Of a stretch of 64,000 nucleotides of DNA, positions 1 through 12,292 are shown in pieces. The notes beneath the pieces are model-generated. The model saw only the letters and a list, made by a program, of their open reading frames with translations. It was not told the origin of the DNA and searched no databases. This DNA is from Adiantum capillus-veneris (lineage: Eukaryota > Streptophyta > Polypodiopsida > Polypodiales > Pteridaceae), in the NCBI GenBank assembly GCA_014529385.2, contig CM043952.1:58550119-58614118 (forward strand), in the 5' to 3' direction. How positions within the stretch are numbered: position 1 is the stretch's first letter; each line of letters begins with the position of its first letter. A program made the translations under genes and the position numbers.

Positions 1-1708
1 CTAAATATGTATGTGCTTCTCCCTCATCATCGAACTCCCACGACACACCCCTCAACTATGGCATTCCCTCTGACATCGATGAGGTCGAATCACAATCTTC
101 TCAATCGGCCACCTCTCCTGGCACAATGTCTTCGACGGACTCTTCTCCAGGAGCTCCAAATCTTGATAGCTCGGCCACGAGGTGCAATGTTCGCACCCGC
201 TCCCTCGCCGACATCTATGCTACCATCAGTTTTTCCGTAGTTATGGAAGAGGAATACTCAGCAGATCCGCTCACAGAACCGCTTGAAGATGAATTACCAC
301 TCTCGGTCGAAGACGCTCTCTCTTCCTCTGGGGGTCCATTATGGCATGCGGCCATCCTAGAAGGGCTTCACGCCCTCAATATGGCCGACACATGGGAGCT
401 AGTTCCTCCACCGCCACACTTCAATATTGTCAGCAGCAAATGGTTATTTAAGAAGAAGTACAACCCTACTGGGCGCGTTGACCGCTACAAAGCGCGTCTC
501 GTTGCTCGTGGCTTCACTCAACGACACGGCGTCGATTATTTCGACACCTATTCGCCAGTCTTAGCCATGGCATCCTTCCGTCTACTTGTGGCCATAGCCG
601 CAAAATTTGGTTTGCCTCTTCACCATCTTGACGTTATTACAGCTTTTTTGCATGGATTTTTATTTGAAGCTGTCTACATGAAGCAACCACCCCATTTTGC
701 TCACTCAGACTACCCACATTATGTTTGTAAATTAAAGCATCCCATTTATGGCTTAAAGCAATCTTCTCGCCAGTGGTACACCCGCATACATGAATACCTC
801 ATAAGTTGTGGCTGGCAACGTCTCTCTGTCGACTACAACATCTATCTTTGGCAGTGTAATGAAGGTCTTGCTTTACTTGGTCTATTTGTCGACGATATTC
901 CACTTATAGGTACAAATGATCTTATGATTCTTCGAGCAATTGATTGCCTACAACAAAAATTCCCAATAACCGACAAAGGGCCCATGGAGTATTTTTTGGG
1001 CATTGAAGTCATCAGGGACCCCGCAGGTAAATGGATAAAACTCTCTCAACTAAAATATATTGAGGAATTATTACAATACTATGGTTTGAGCTCATGCTCT
1101 CCTGAAACTGCTCCTCTATCACTCAAGCACAACCTAGCTCCAGAATATCATGCTTACACACAAGCTGACTCATCTTTTTTGCCCTCTTTTCACTTCCCAC
1201 ACTTCTGCGGGCAACTAGACTATTTAATCTCCTGTACACGCTTTGATCTCTGCTACATAGGCCACATTCTCTCTCGCTCTAAGGCTAAACCTTGCAAATC
1301 CCATAAACAAGCTGCTAAGCGCACTCTTCGCTACTTAAACACCACTAAGCAATATGCCATCACATACTATTTTGATCCCACTACGCCGCTCTCTATCTCT
1401 GGCTATATGGATGCCAATTGGGCAGGTGATGATCCACGCTGTTTCTCTACTAGGGGGTATATATTTCTATTTGCAGGAGGCCCCATTTCATGGCAAACGA
1501 AGCGTCAGGCTTCTATTGCTTGCTCATCCACTAAGGCAGAATATGTGTCCGCTGCTCTTGCTGCTCGCGAAGCACTTTGGCTCTCCGAACTACTTCAAGA
1601 ATTTAGTTTGTCCTATGCTATCTCCGACAAGCCTCTCATACTGTACTGCGACAATCAATCAACAATCGCACTAACCACATCGCCTGGTTTTTCCTCGAAG
1701 CTCAAGCA
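1..1708 (+). mobile_element. Ty1/copia pol remnant (reverse transcriptase and RNase H)
   Basis: Fossil copia fragment. The frame from about 126 shows copia RT hallmarks: an entry block with WLFKKKY and a KARLVARGF-type motif, then DVITAFLHG, then a FVDD catalytic box, then the copia RNase H with SISGYMDANWAGD and STKAEYVS. Order and content are those of the 3' part of a copia polyprotein. Gag, protease and integrase are not visible in the window, so the element is partial. It ends abruptly where gypsy sequence begins at about 1709, with no copia LTR at the junction. The reading frame is long for a fossil, which suggests a fairly young copy, but no LTR pair is available to date it. Confidence 0.9.
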
Positions 1709-4005
1709 TGTTCGCTAAGGAACAAAATGCTTTTGAAAAACTCAAAGAGAAGCTTACTTCCCAACCAGTCCTCGTGCTTCCGGATCTCTCAAAGCCATTT
1801 GAGGTCCAATGTGATGCTTGTGGTGATTGCCTTGGAGCGGTTTTGCTTCAAGAAGGGCATGCCATAGCATATGAGAACCGAAGGCTCAATGGTGATGAAC
1901 GAGTCTTGGGCATTTATGAGAAAGAGCTTTTAGCTGTTCTACATGCCCTAGACACATGGAAGCACTACCTATTGGGGACTCCATTTATCCTACGAACCGA
2001 CCACCAAAGTCTCAAGTATTTCATGACGCAAACCAAGCTTTCCGACAAACAAATGAGGTGGGCAAATTTTCTTTCGCAATTTAATTTCCATATTGCTCAC
2101 ATAGCTGGTAAGCACAATCAAGTTGCCGATGCACTTTCACGACGACCAAAAGTTAATGCGGTGTCTATAGCTACTCACAATGATCTATCCTCTATGATAG
2201 ATGAGTATGCTACTGACCCTGACTTTAGAGACATAATGTCAGCCCTTGCTTTGGGGAAGAAAGAGGAACCATTCATCTTGCAGGATGGTTATCTTCTCCA
2301 CGGCAATAGGCTATGTGTTACCCATTCCCTTCGTGAAAAGGTTATGTATGAATCCCATGCTCCCCCATATGCAGGGCATAGAGGTATTCAACCTACTCTC
2401 CGAGGAGTAGAGACGTATTTCTATTGGCCTACCATGAAAGTGGACATACAAGAGTATGTTTCAAAATGTGTAGTATGCCAAAAGACCAAGTATGATAGAG
2501 GGAAGCAACCTGGATTACTCCAGCCATTGCCTATTCCAAATTCACCATGGGAGAGTATATCCATGGATTTCATCTTTGGATTACCCAAGTCTATCCATGG
2601 GAATACAGGAATATGGACAATAGTCGACAGGTTTAGCAAGCAAGCACATTTTATTCCTGTCAAAAAGACTATTAAGGCACATCAAATGGCAACTCTCTTC
2701 ATATCTCAGATTTTCAAACACCATGGATTACCCACATCCATCGTGTCAGATAGAGATCCTAGAATGACCAGTAATTTCTGGAAAGGTCTCTTTGAAAATC
2801 TAGGAACAAGATTGAATTTCTCTTCAGCTTATCACCCACAAACGGATGGCCAAAGTGAGATAGCCAATCTTACGATACTCGATCTACTCAAGACTTATGT
2901 TACCGAAGTAGATCAACGCTCACAATGGGAAAAGTATTTACCGCTAGTAGAGTATGCCTACAATAATACTGTACATACTTCTACGGGCAAAGCACCTTTC
3001 GAGATCATAGAAGGAAGACCTAAAAGTCCCTTGCTACTGAAAGTACATGGGAAGATCTTCGCCGCCGATGAGTATAGCCGTGACCTACAAGAATCTTTTC
3101 AAAAGATTAGGGAGGCTATAGCCATCTCTCAACAAAGGCAAAAAGCTGTTGCTGATAAGCACAGAAGAGCCTTAATGTTCAAAGAAAATGATTGGGTCTT
3201 ACTCAAGTTTCCTAAGGCTCGATTAAGGCAAACGACGGGCAAAAATCCTAGGGGCCATCAAAAGTATTATGCTAAACTAGCAAAAAGATACTATGGTCCT
3301 TTCCAAATCTTGAAGCCTATCAATGAGATAGCTTATCAACTCAAGTTGCCCAACCATTGGCTTATACACAATGCCTTTCATGTAAGCTTACTTAAGCCCT
3401 ACAAAGGGGAGCCACCAATTGAACCAATTATTGAAGACCCTCCCGAAGTTGAAGACCAAGAAGAGGTGCTACAACCCGAAGCTATCCTTCGGCATGAAGA
3501 CAAGGTACTACGACATGGTAAGATTATCCGACGGTATCTTATTAAATTCAAAAATTATCCTTTTGAAGATGCTAAATGGATGCAAGGAGTACAACTTAAG
3601 GATAGTATGAACCTTGTCAATGCTTACAATGCTACATTAGAGTAAGCAAATGTACAAATTTCTTTTAAATAACTCATGTTTTTGTCTTATATGACTAGTC
3701 CTCTTTTTAATTGTGCACAAATTTAACTAGTATGCATGCTTAGAATCATGTTTGTGATGACGACGTCTCTCAAACACCAAGTAGAATTTGTCACTCTACT
3801 ATGGGAGAATGAAATGGACTAAAAGAGCAGACATGCTTGCGGCATCTATGTCTCCCAAGCACCAAATGGATTAGTCATCCATCTTGGAAAGATGTCGTAG
3901 GGTAAAAAGGGATCCTTTACCCGCTAAGTACGATTGACTAATGACTAAGACTTTATCTCTTCTACCTCATAGTCGAGGACGACTATGATTTCAAGAGAGA
4001 GGTAA
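1709..4005 (+). mobile_element. Ty3/gypsy chromovirus 3' half (RNase H, integrase, chromodomain-like tail), copy 1
   Basis: Fossil gypsy fragment. In order it shows the RNase H segment (FEVQCDAC, LRTDHQSL, VADALSRRP), the integrase zinc-binding region (YAGHRGIQ ... CVVCQKTK), the integrase core ([26 protein letters not shown]), and a C-terminal HNAFHVSLLKPY box followed by a chromodomain-like tail near 3500-3640. The RT and everything 5' of it are missing because copia sequence abuts it at about 1709. A non-coding 3' stretch (3646-4005) ends in a purine-rich tract before an LTR beginning TGTCATAAAATC at 4006. A related copy of the same family lies at 6035-14706. Confidence 0.9.
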
Positions 4006-4600
4006 TGTCATAAAATCTAATATCTAACTAACCCAAATGATTTTCTCATATTAAATTGATCACTTAATATGGGAGAATAAACGGGAACAAGTGTTAAGAT
4101 ATAGGTGTGTGCTTATAGATCTATCTCAACACGGGGCCAATGGTAAAGGGGCCCAAAAGGGAGATGGTCTATCAAAGAGCAAGGCTAACCAATGGAGCAT
4201 AAGACCTTAGGGTTAGCTTCATTGAAGACCTCCAATAAATGTGTGTAAAAAGTCCTTTGACCTTAAGTAAGCTAGGGCTGAGCTTGAGGTGGGAACCCGG
4301 CCCAAGCTCGAGGTGCTTGTCCTGCTTGAGGTGCTTGTCGTGCTTGAGGTGTTTTTCATGCTTGAGGTTCTTGATTAAGATGCTTGAGGTGCTTGACTGG
4401 CTCCATGCTTGAGGTGCTTGACTTGCTGCATGATTAAGGTACTTGAGGTGCCTTGAGAAGCTTGCCTGAGATGCTTGTGGGAACACCCCCTAGTTCAAGT
4501 GCTTTGTCATGCTTGATGAGTAAGGTGCTTGATCACCTAAAGTCAAAATCATTCCTACAAGAGGGGGGGCGAGCCCTTTTCCTAGGAGCTAGAGAGAGAA
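4006..4600 (+). repeat. gypsy LTR, 5' portion (copy 1)
   Basis: It begins TGTCATAAAATCTAATATC directly after the purine-rich tract CAAGAGAGAGGTAA. The same start and flanking tract recur at 14398, so the left edge is well defined. The right edge is not: the sequence stays LTR-like at least to about 4530 and could run to about 5640. No matching 5' LTR of the same copy is in the window. Confidence 0.6.
4285..4530 (+). repeat. Degenerate minisatellite of TGCTTGAGGTGCTTG units inside the LTR
   Basis: About ten imperfect units of roughly 15-24 bp built from CTTGAGGTGCTTG, with CATG/CGTG variants between them. The equivalent place in the second LTR (about 14680-14706) has only one or two units. 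Confidence 0.65.
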
Positions 4601-5649
4601 CACCCACTCACACACACAAGGGAAGCCCCAACTTGAAGAGGCAGCAAGGACACATGTCAGGCCCCTACCCATGTTACCTTCATGTATTGCTTGAAGCCTA
4701 TTGGCTAAGCTTCAAAGGGGTCCAATGATAAATTACTTGAATTATCTAATTGATTTTTCATTTATCAAGTCCTCTCTCTCAAAGGGGAAAGGGGGACACT
4801 TGTCCCAAGGCTACCCATGTTGCTTGTAATGGCTCCTGCTTGTGATTGGCTAGGCCTGGAGGGGTCCAATGATCTTCAAGCATGAGCTACAAGGGGGGGT
4901 CGACCCAAGCTAGCTAGGGCCTTGCTTGAGGGGTATACTCCCCCACACACACTCACAATCACTCTCATGGTGTGCTATGCAAAGTGCAAGAGCTCCCTCT
5001 CCAAGCAAGTAGAGGTTGAGAGCCTACACCAACACTCTTGGCTATGGAGTGCAAATCCAACCAAGAGCCATGCTTCAATGCTTAAGCTTGCCATCTCCTT
5101 CTTCTTCATTACTATGCTATTATGTATGCTATCAACAAGAGTATGATAAGTGAGGAACTAATTCTTTCTCCTACGAAATGTTTCTTATTCCTCTTCCCTA
5201 CCCTCATTCCCTGCTAGCTCTCTCCACCTTCGAAGGTGTTTGAGGTCTTGGGACTGAGGCTTGGGATAGTTAAAGCTTTCTTCAAGTTTATGTTATGTTT
5301 GTGGTGCATGAAGCCTTCCATCTTCATGGTATCACCTAGGTCACAAGGAACACAAAGACTGTATTGTAACAAGTCTCTCTTTATGGGAGAAATCATAATA
5401 CAAATGCCTATTGGAGGGGGGACCGGCTCCACATAAATCCGGTCCTCAATTGTTGTCATGTTCTCTAAACTCTCTCTCTTGCAAAAGTATTGTCTATGCC
5501 AAGTTAACTAATTGCTATGATTATGTTGCTATCTTCAATTATGTCTACCCGCTATGCTCACAAAATCATTTCTTGAAAGTACTCTCATTCAATTCCGCTA
5601 TTCTCAAATTGAATAGGCAAATTCCATTACACCTACGATTGTAGTAGAG

Positions 5650-5940
5650 GATGCTCCTTCTCCAGTGATGCACATTATACCAACAAAGATTCATACAGAG
5701 GTGATAGCAGATCCCTCAAATGTTCTCATTTTCACTTCAGATCTCACTCTAGATGCTTTGCTTGCACAGGATGAGGGTTATGCACAGAATTGGATTCTTG
5801 ATTCTAGTGCAAGTTTTCATGTCACACTGCATAGAGAGTGGTTTTCCTCTTATGCATCCATGCATGGGATAGTCAAGCTTGGTGATTCCTATGAGCTTGA
5901 CATTATTGGCATTGGTGATGTGAAACCGATAAGTCAATAG
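5650..5940 (+). mobile_element. Ty1/copia protease-region fragment
   Basis: A short frame contains WILDSSASFHVT followed by HREWFSSY, the signature of the copia aspartic protease region just downstream of the gag zinc knuckle. No other part of this copia element is recognisable, and gypsy RT sequence follows from about 6035. It is a fossil scrap between LTR-like sequence and the second gypsy copy. Confidence 0.65.
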
Positions 5941-6034
5941 AAAGCTCTATTTTTGCATATATGATTTTTGTTAGAGAATCTGTAAATGATTCTAGTGTTT
6001 TGACAAGTAGAAATAAAGGAAATTAAGAGGAATT

Positions 6035-7113
6035 AGACTTGTCTAATTTCCTAAATGGATTCCAAGATGTTCTCATTGATAACATCCCTAGTGAGCTACC
6101 TCCAAAACGAGGGGATGATGAAATAGAGCTTCTACAAAGAAGCTCACCGCCTAATAAACCTATTTATTGAGTTTCACAAGCTCAGTAATAGGAGATCATG
6201 AGGCAAGTGCATGAATTGGTGGAAAAAGGGATAACTCCTCTCCATTCTATTCACCAATACTTTTAGTGAAAAAGAAAGATGACGCATATCACATGTGTGT
6301 CGACTATAGAGCACTAAATATGATCCTATTAAAAAAAAAGATTTTCCATGCCGCGGGTAGAAGACCTATTTGTGATAAGCTACAAGTTTTGGCCTAACGA
6401 ATGCTCCAGATGCATTCAAACTTATGATGGACAAAAATCTTTAGGCCACTCAAATTCTCTCGAGGACATAAGCAACACCTTTAGGTAATCTTTCAAGCTT
6501 TGAGAGAGAATAAACTTTTCATTAATAAAAAAAAGAGTGAATTTTTCCTTCAAGAGATTCAATACTTAGGTCACATTATCTCTCAAGATGGTCTTTGTAT
6601 GGATCTAGCCAAGCTTGAGGTAGTAAAAGGATGGCCTATTCAAGGAATCTACATGAGCTACAAAGCTTTATTAGTTTATGTGCATACTATTAATGCTTCA
6701 TAACTAAATTGTCCCAAATAGCAGAACCATTACATGACTTGATAAACAAAAATGTTAAGTACATATGGATGGCTAAGGAGAAAAATAATTTTGACAAGCT
6801 TAAAGAAAAACTTACCTACTCGTGCTTACACTACTTGATCTCTCAAAACCATTGTAGGTCCAATGTGATTCTTGTGGAGATTGCCTTTGAGAAGTTTTTT
6901 TTCACGAAGGGCATGCCACAACATATGAGAGTCAAAGACTCAATTCCGACAAGCGAGTATTGGGCATCTACGAGAAGGAGCTACTAGCTCTCCTACATGC
7001 CCGTGACACATGGAAGCACTACCTTTTGGGGACTCCATTCATCCTATGCACGGATCACCGAAGTCTTACGTACTTCGTGATGCAAACCAAGCTCTACTGC
7101 AAACAAATGAGGT
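6035..7113 (+). mobile_element. Ty3/gypsy chromovirus copy 2, left part (RT and RNase H)
   Basis: Fossil of the same gypsy family as 1709-4005. Recognisable pieces in order are an RT entry block near 6040-6330, an RT block with INKKKSEFF and YLGHIIS near 6500-6630, and RNase H pieces near 6710-7110 (YEKELLALLHA, CTDHRSL). It is heavily broken, with many interruptions. It stops at 7113, where the LTR of a minus-strand copia element begins, and resumes at 12288. Confidence 0.85.
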
Positions 7114-7340
7114 TGTTGGAATTAGGGTTGCAGAGAAACACACACAGCTTGGAGAAGACGAAGGAAGCTCAAGGCACACAATAGAGAGTGTATTACTTAG
7201 TGTGCAATGGAAAGATAGATAGCCCTAGAGTGATGTGCGTATATACAATGCACGGGGGAAAATCCCTCCTAAAGAGGGAAAAAATGCCCCGGCGGTCCTA
7301 GTGTGTTGTCACACATCACTACCACATGTATATGGTAACA
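7114..7340 (-). repeat. 3' LTR of the nested copia element
   Basis: 227 bp, beginning TGTTGGAATT and ending GGTAACA as read on the plus strand. It matches 12061-12287 except at about seven positions. Confidence 0.95.
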
Positions 7341-10300
7341 AATCCACCGTGGAGTGATGCGGTGAACGAGAGCTAGCACATGAGTAAAGGGAAGTGCCAT
7401 GCCCTGAGGACAGGATTAGTCCACAAAGGGGAGTAAGCCCAAAGCTTTGCGGAAAGCTTCAAGCTTCTCACGAGACAATGCCTTTGTGAAAAGATCTGCA
7501 AGGTTGTCCTGTGTTGGCACATAAGCCAAGCTGATCTCTTCTGCTGAGAGCCTCTCCCTGACATAGTGGTAATGCACCTCAATGTGCTTTGTGCGAGCAT
7601 GAAAAACTGGGTTTCTCGCAACTGCCAATGCGCTCTGACTGTCAGTGTAGATAGTGTTGGCAGTGTCCTGTCCAACACCGAAATGAGCCATAAGGCGTCT
7701 GAGCCATACACACTCAACCGTAGCTGTGAAGACCTCCCTATACTCAGCCTCACAACTCGAAGTGGCCACAGTAGGTTGCTTCTTGCTCAACCATGATATA
7801 CATGAACTGCCAAGCATGAAACAAAAACCACTTGTGGACACTCTCGTGTCAAAACAACCAGCCCAATCTGAGTCCGAAAAAGCATGTAACTCTGGCGGCA
7901 ATGATCCCCCCTTGGGATAAAACAAGCCAAGATGTAAAGTGCCACTAAGGTAGCGGAAAATCCTCTTAACAGCCTGCCAATGCTTAGACCCTGGGCTATG
8001 CATAAATCTGCTGACCTGTGAGACTGCAAACTGAATATCTGGCCTCGTGTTGCATACATAAATGAGGCAGCCAACAGCAATTTGGTAAAGAGTGACATCA
8101 GCAGGATCACCAGCATCATGTAGACTCAACTTCAAACCTGTTTCCATGGGAGTGGCAATAGGTTTGCAATCCTCAAGTCCAAACTTACATAGCAATGTCT
8201 CTATGTAACTTTTCTGACACAAGGCAATACCACCATCACACTGCTTAAACTGTATACCCAAATAATGATGCAACAGCCCCAAATCTTTCATCTTGAAAGT
8301 AGAATTCAAATCAGCCTTAAATTCAGCAATACGTCTCTCATTTGGTCCAGTGATAAGCAAATCATCAACATAAAGAACCACGATGAGAAATACATCACCC
8401 TCACGCTTTACATACAATGTGCTTTCTGTTGGACTGTTACGAAAGCCTTGTTTGACCAAATGAGTGTCAGCTTTCTCATACCAAGCACGAGGAGATTGCT
8501 TCAACCCATAGAAAGCCTTGTTACATTTGCACACTTTGTCCTCTTGTCCTTTTATGAAAAAACCGCGAGGCTGCGTTACATAAACTTCCTCAAATATGTC
8601 ACCATTCAAGAAAGTAGTAACAATGCCAGATTGATGTACATCCCAACCAAAATGAGCTGCCAATGCACATAGAAAACGCACAGTAGTCATACGACAAGTG
8701 GGAGCAAAAGTCTCTTCATAATCTATGCCTTTTTGCTATGCATAACCCTTTGCAACAAGTCGAGCCTTATGGCGATCAATCTCACCATCCGGCTTGTGTT
8801 TCAACTTGTAAACCCACTTCGTACCAATGGCCTTTTTGCCAGGAGGAAAATCACATAAAGTCCATGTGTCATTTTCTATAAGTGCATCATATTCTGATTG
8901 CATGGCAGCCAATTTTCTGAATTCTATGCTTCATCAAAAGACAGAGGCTCCTCAACATCATGTAAACTAGACACAGCCAAAGCATAACAATCTGATGCAT
9001 AAGATGCATGGCGAGAGCCTGAACGAGTACGACTACACAAAGGTGCATCCAATTTACTGTCACGCAAAGTGTGCACCAGCCATTTTGGAACACCTCTAGC
9101 CTGCTCATTTTCATCCCTTTCCTCATCAAGTACATCATGTACATCTGCATCAGTAATAGGCTGATCTAAAACATTTTTAGAAACCCCCATAGGCTGTACA
9201 TTTGCCTCATTGGAACTTACATTCGTATTTCCACCACTGAAAAGAGGCAACAAAGTGTCATAAATGTCCTGTGAGCTTACATTATTGTCTCTAGTACATG
9301 ACAGCAAGGGCTGAACAGAATCTTCCACAAACACTACATCCCGAGAAACCAGAATACGTTTTGTTTGTGGATGATACAACCTGTAACTTTTGCTTTCAGC
9401 ACTATAACCAACAAAAATACATTTGACAGCCTTATCATCCAATTTTCTGCGCTGCACTTGTGGCACCAAAGCATATGCCAAACAGCCAAAAACAAGCATG
9501 TGCTCAATAGAAGGCTTTCTATCATGCCATGCTTCATATGTAGTAATAGACTGCAAAGCTTTCGTAGGACATCTGTTTAGTACATAAGTGGCACACATGA
9601 TGGCCTCAAGCCAAAAAGAATGCGGTAAAGCTTGGCTTTTGACCATACATCGTGCCATTTCCATCAGTGACCTGTTTTTCCTCTCAGCAACACCATTTTG
9701 CTGAGGCGTATAAGGCACTGTACATTGGTGTTTTATCCCACGACTAGCCAGAAATGCATTAAATTCATGAGACATGTACTCCCCCCCTCGATCGGAACGG
9801 AGGGTGCCCATAGTACATTTCGAGACATTTTCAGCCATAGCCAGATATTGTTTGAAGCACATAAAAACTTCAGACTTTGCTTTAAGCGGAAATACCCATG
9901 CATGCCTGGAGTAGTCATCAATGAAAGTCACGAAGTACAGGTAATTGCCCAAGGACGGAGTTTGCATGGGCCCACAAACATCACTATGCACAAGCTGCAA
10001 CCTGCATGTGGCCCGAACTGAACCATCCTTTGGAAATTTAGAACGCTGCATCTTACCCAAAATACAACCTTCACAAACATGTTTGATAGGTGCTTCAAGA
10101 GGCGGCAAAGAAGCAACCATATCAGATTTCTGCAAACGCAGCAAACTGGCAAAATTCAGATGACCAAAACGTGCATGCCAAAGTTTTGCATCTGAAATAG
10201 CCCTTGAATCTGCAACAGCATTTGCAAAATTTTGTCCACACTTTTCATACAAAGTGAGCTTATACAGCCCACGGCACAAAAGGCCAGATGCAACAATTTC

Positions 10301-12046
10301 ATCACCAAAACTGAGATCATGAACTGTACATCTGTCATCCACAAATTTGACTACAAGTCCAAGTCTATCAAGTGCGGATACAGACAAGAGATTCTTCTTG
10401 ATCCCAGGTACATAAAGTGCATCAACAAGTGTGAAGGAACTGCCATTAGCAGCAGTGAGCACAATCTTTCCAACTCCCTGAACTGGATAAGAGGCGTTGT
10501 TGGCACAAGTGACTGAATTCCCATGAGGGACAGACTCGAGAGAGGTAAACAATTCACGATGTGAGGTAATGTGCTTTGTAGCACCACTATCGAAATACCA
10601 CACATGTGAATCTGCAGCAACTGACAAGCATGCATCATGGACAGCAGGATTGTAAGTGCACTCTGCGCTAAAAGCCCATTCTGCATCAACATCAGCAACA
10701 CAGTCTCCTTTCACAGAAGACTCAACAATGGCTGCATTTGTAGTGGAACCAGCATTTGCAGTGGAACCACCCTCTTTCTTCTTATCCTCTTTGGCCTTCA
10801 ACTTAGGACATGACTTGATCAAGTGATCATTGGCTTTACAATAATGGCAACGCATCTTCTTTTTGCCCTTATCACCAGAATTTCCAGACGAAGTACTGCC
10901 AGCAGAAGCATTAGGAACCTAATTTTTGCCACTCGCAGCAGAACCATAAGAAGTGGCTACATTACTCTTACCACCCTTTCTTTGCGAAGCAATAAAAGCC
11001 TGTTCAAGTGCACGCTGCCTAGTCGTGTTTTTTCTGGAAAGTGACTCTTGCAACAGCAATGTGCATAATGCATCAAACTTGACAACTTCAGGATTTCCTT
11101 GGGTCATCAATCTCCAAGTACTAGCAAAAGTCTGGTAGAAATTTGGTAAGGCATCAAGAACAGTCTGCACAAGGGAACTGTCTGAAATGACTTCACTTGC
11201 AGAAATAAGTTGCTCATTGATATCCTTGACACTAGCAAGGAAAGTGTCCATATCATCTTCCTCATGCATAATCTTCGACTCCAGCTCTTTACGTAGCAAA
11301 GCAATTTTAGCCTCATCGCGGCTTGCATAAAGACCTGTTAAAATATCCCAAGCCTGTGTTGCAGATTTTGCTGAACGGATGTGAGGAACAATGGTGCGCT
11401 TCACAGACAACGCAATCAATGCATGAGCCTGCGCATCCTTAACATCCCAACGAGCTTGTTCTGCCATAGGCAAAACAACTCTAACAGCTACAATCCTTGC
11501 AGCAAGACCTGCAACATCCTCAACATCGCCTACATCCTCAGAACCAGGACGTACATCAATGCCCTACACAATGTTCTAGACACCCTTTGACACAAGAACA
11601 TGTTGCATCATATAAGCCCACATAGGGTAGTTGTCCCCATCCAACCTGTCCTCAGCAGCAAACATCTTGAACACATCTGTGTTGTTGTTGTCAGCCATGG
11701 TAAATGTTGCACCTGATGTGAAAACTGCCCGAAAATAGGAGAAACGGAGCGGGAACAAGCTGTGCTATATAGCACAAACCGTAGAAGACTGTAAGGCACC
11801 TGTTATGCAGAAAATAGCACTGACAGAAATTCTGCACAAAAGGACGAAATAACCTGTGCAGTAACGCCTGTAGTGGAAACGGAGGCCGAAATGAGCCCAA
11901 ATCAACATTCTGAGTAGACCGAGTTCTTTGAGCTCTCCCAAAATATTTGTCGACCTGCGAACGCTCGCCAAAGCTCACTGAAATCGGAGAAAGTGAGCAG
12001 GCATGTGCTGGAGCAGCTGGCGACTAAGCCCGGGAGGACGTGACCT

Positions 12047-12058
12047 GCTCTGATACCA
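12047..12058 (-). other. Primer binding site, initiator tRNA-Met type
   Basis: On the minus strand this reads TGGTATCAGAGC, two bases inside the 5' LTR. It is the standard copia PBS complementary to the 3' end of initiator tRNA-Met. Confidence 0.9.
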
Positions 12059-12060
12059 AT

Positions 12061-12287
12061 TGTTGGAATTAGGGTTGCAGAGAAACACACACAGCTTGGA
12101 GAAGACGAAGGAAGCTCAAGGCACACAATAGAGAGTGTATTACTTAGTGTGCAATGGAAAGATAGATAGCCCTAGAGTGATGGGCGTATATACAATGCAC
12201 GGGGGAAAAAACATCCTAAAGAGGGAAAAAATGCCCCGACGGTCCTAGTGTGTTCACACACATCACTACCACATGTATATGGTAACA
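12061..12287 (-). repeat. 5' LTR of the nested copia element
   Basis: 227 bp partner of 7114-7340. It is the 5' LTR because the PBS lies just inside it and gag follows on the minus strand. Confidence 0.95.
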
Positions 12288-12292
12288 GAGGC
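12288..12292. repeat. Target-site duplication of the nested copia (partner at 7109-7113)
   Basis: GAGGT precedes the left LTR and GAGGC follows the right one. The uninterrupted homologue in gypsy copy 1 (near 2055) reads AAATGAGGTGGGCAAATTTT, which shows the pre-insertion site and confirms a 5-bp duplication with one later change. Confidence 0.8.

Larger units (their letters stand above)
7114..12287 (-). mobile_element. Nearly complete Ty1/copia element inserted in gypsy copy 2
   Basis: A 5.17-kb copia retrotransposon on the minus strand. It has 227-bp terminal LTRs (7114-7340 and 12061-12287; TG...CA ends) that differ at about seven sites (about 3%), so it is fairly young. Parts in transcription order are: PBS at 12047-12058, gag about 11700-10920, the zinc-knuckle and protease region about 10855-10500 (CHYCKAND; YFDSGATKH), integrase about 10200-9600 (HARFGH; GGEYMS; QQNGVAER), RT about 8690-8000 (YVDDLLI) and RNase H to 7416 (SDSDWAG; CEAEY). 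The coding region is broken in a few places. A 5-bp target duplication flanks it. The domain order INT-RT-RH is that of Ty1/copia. Confidence 0.95.

Noticed and set aside
8265-8672. 135-codon plus frame and others antisense to the copia element (9698-10021, 10232-10516)
   Set aside because: They are shadows of the copia polyprotein on the other strand.
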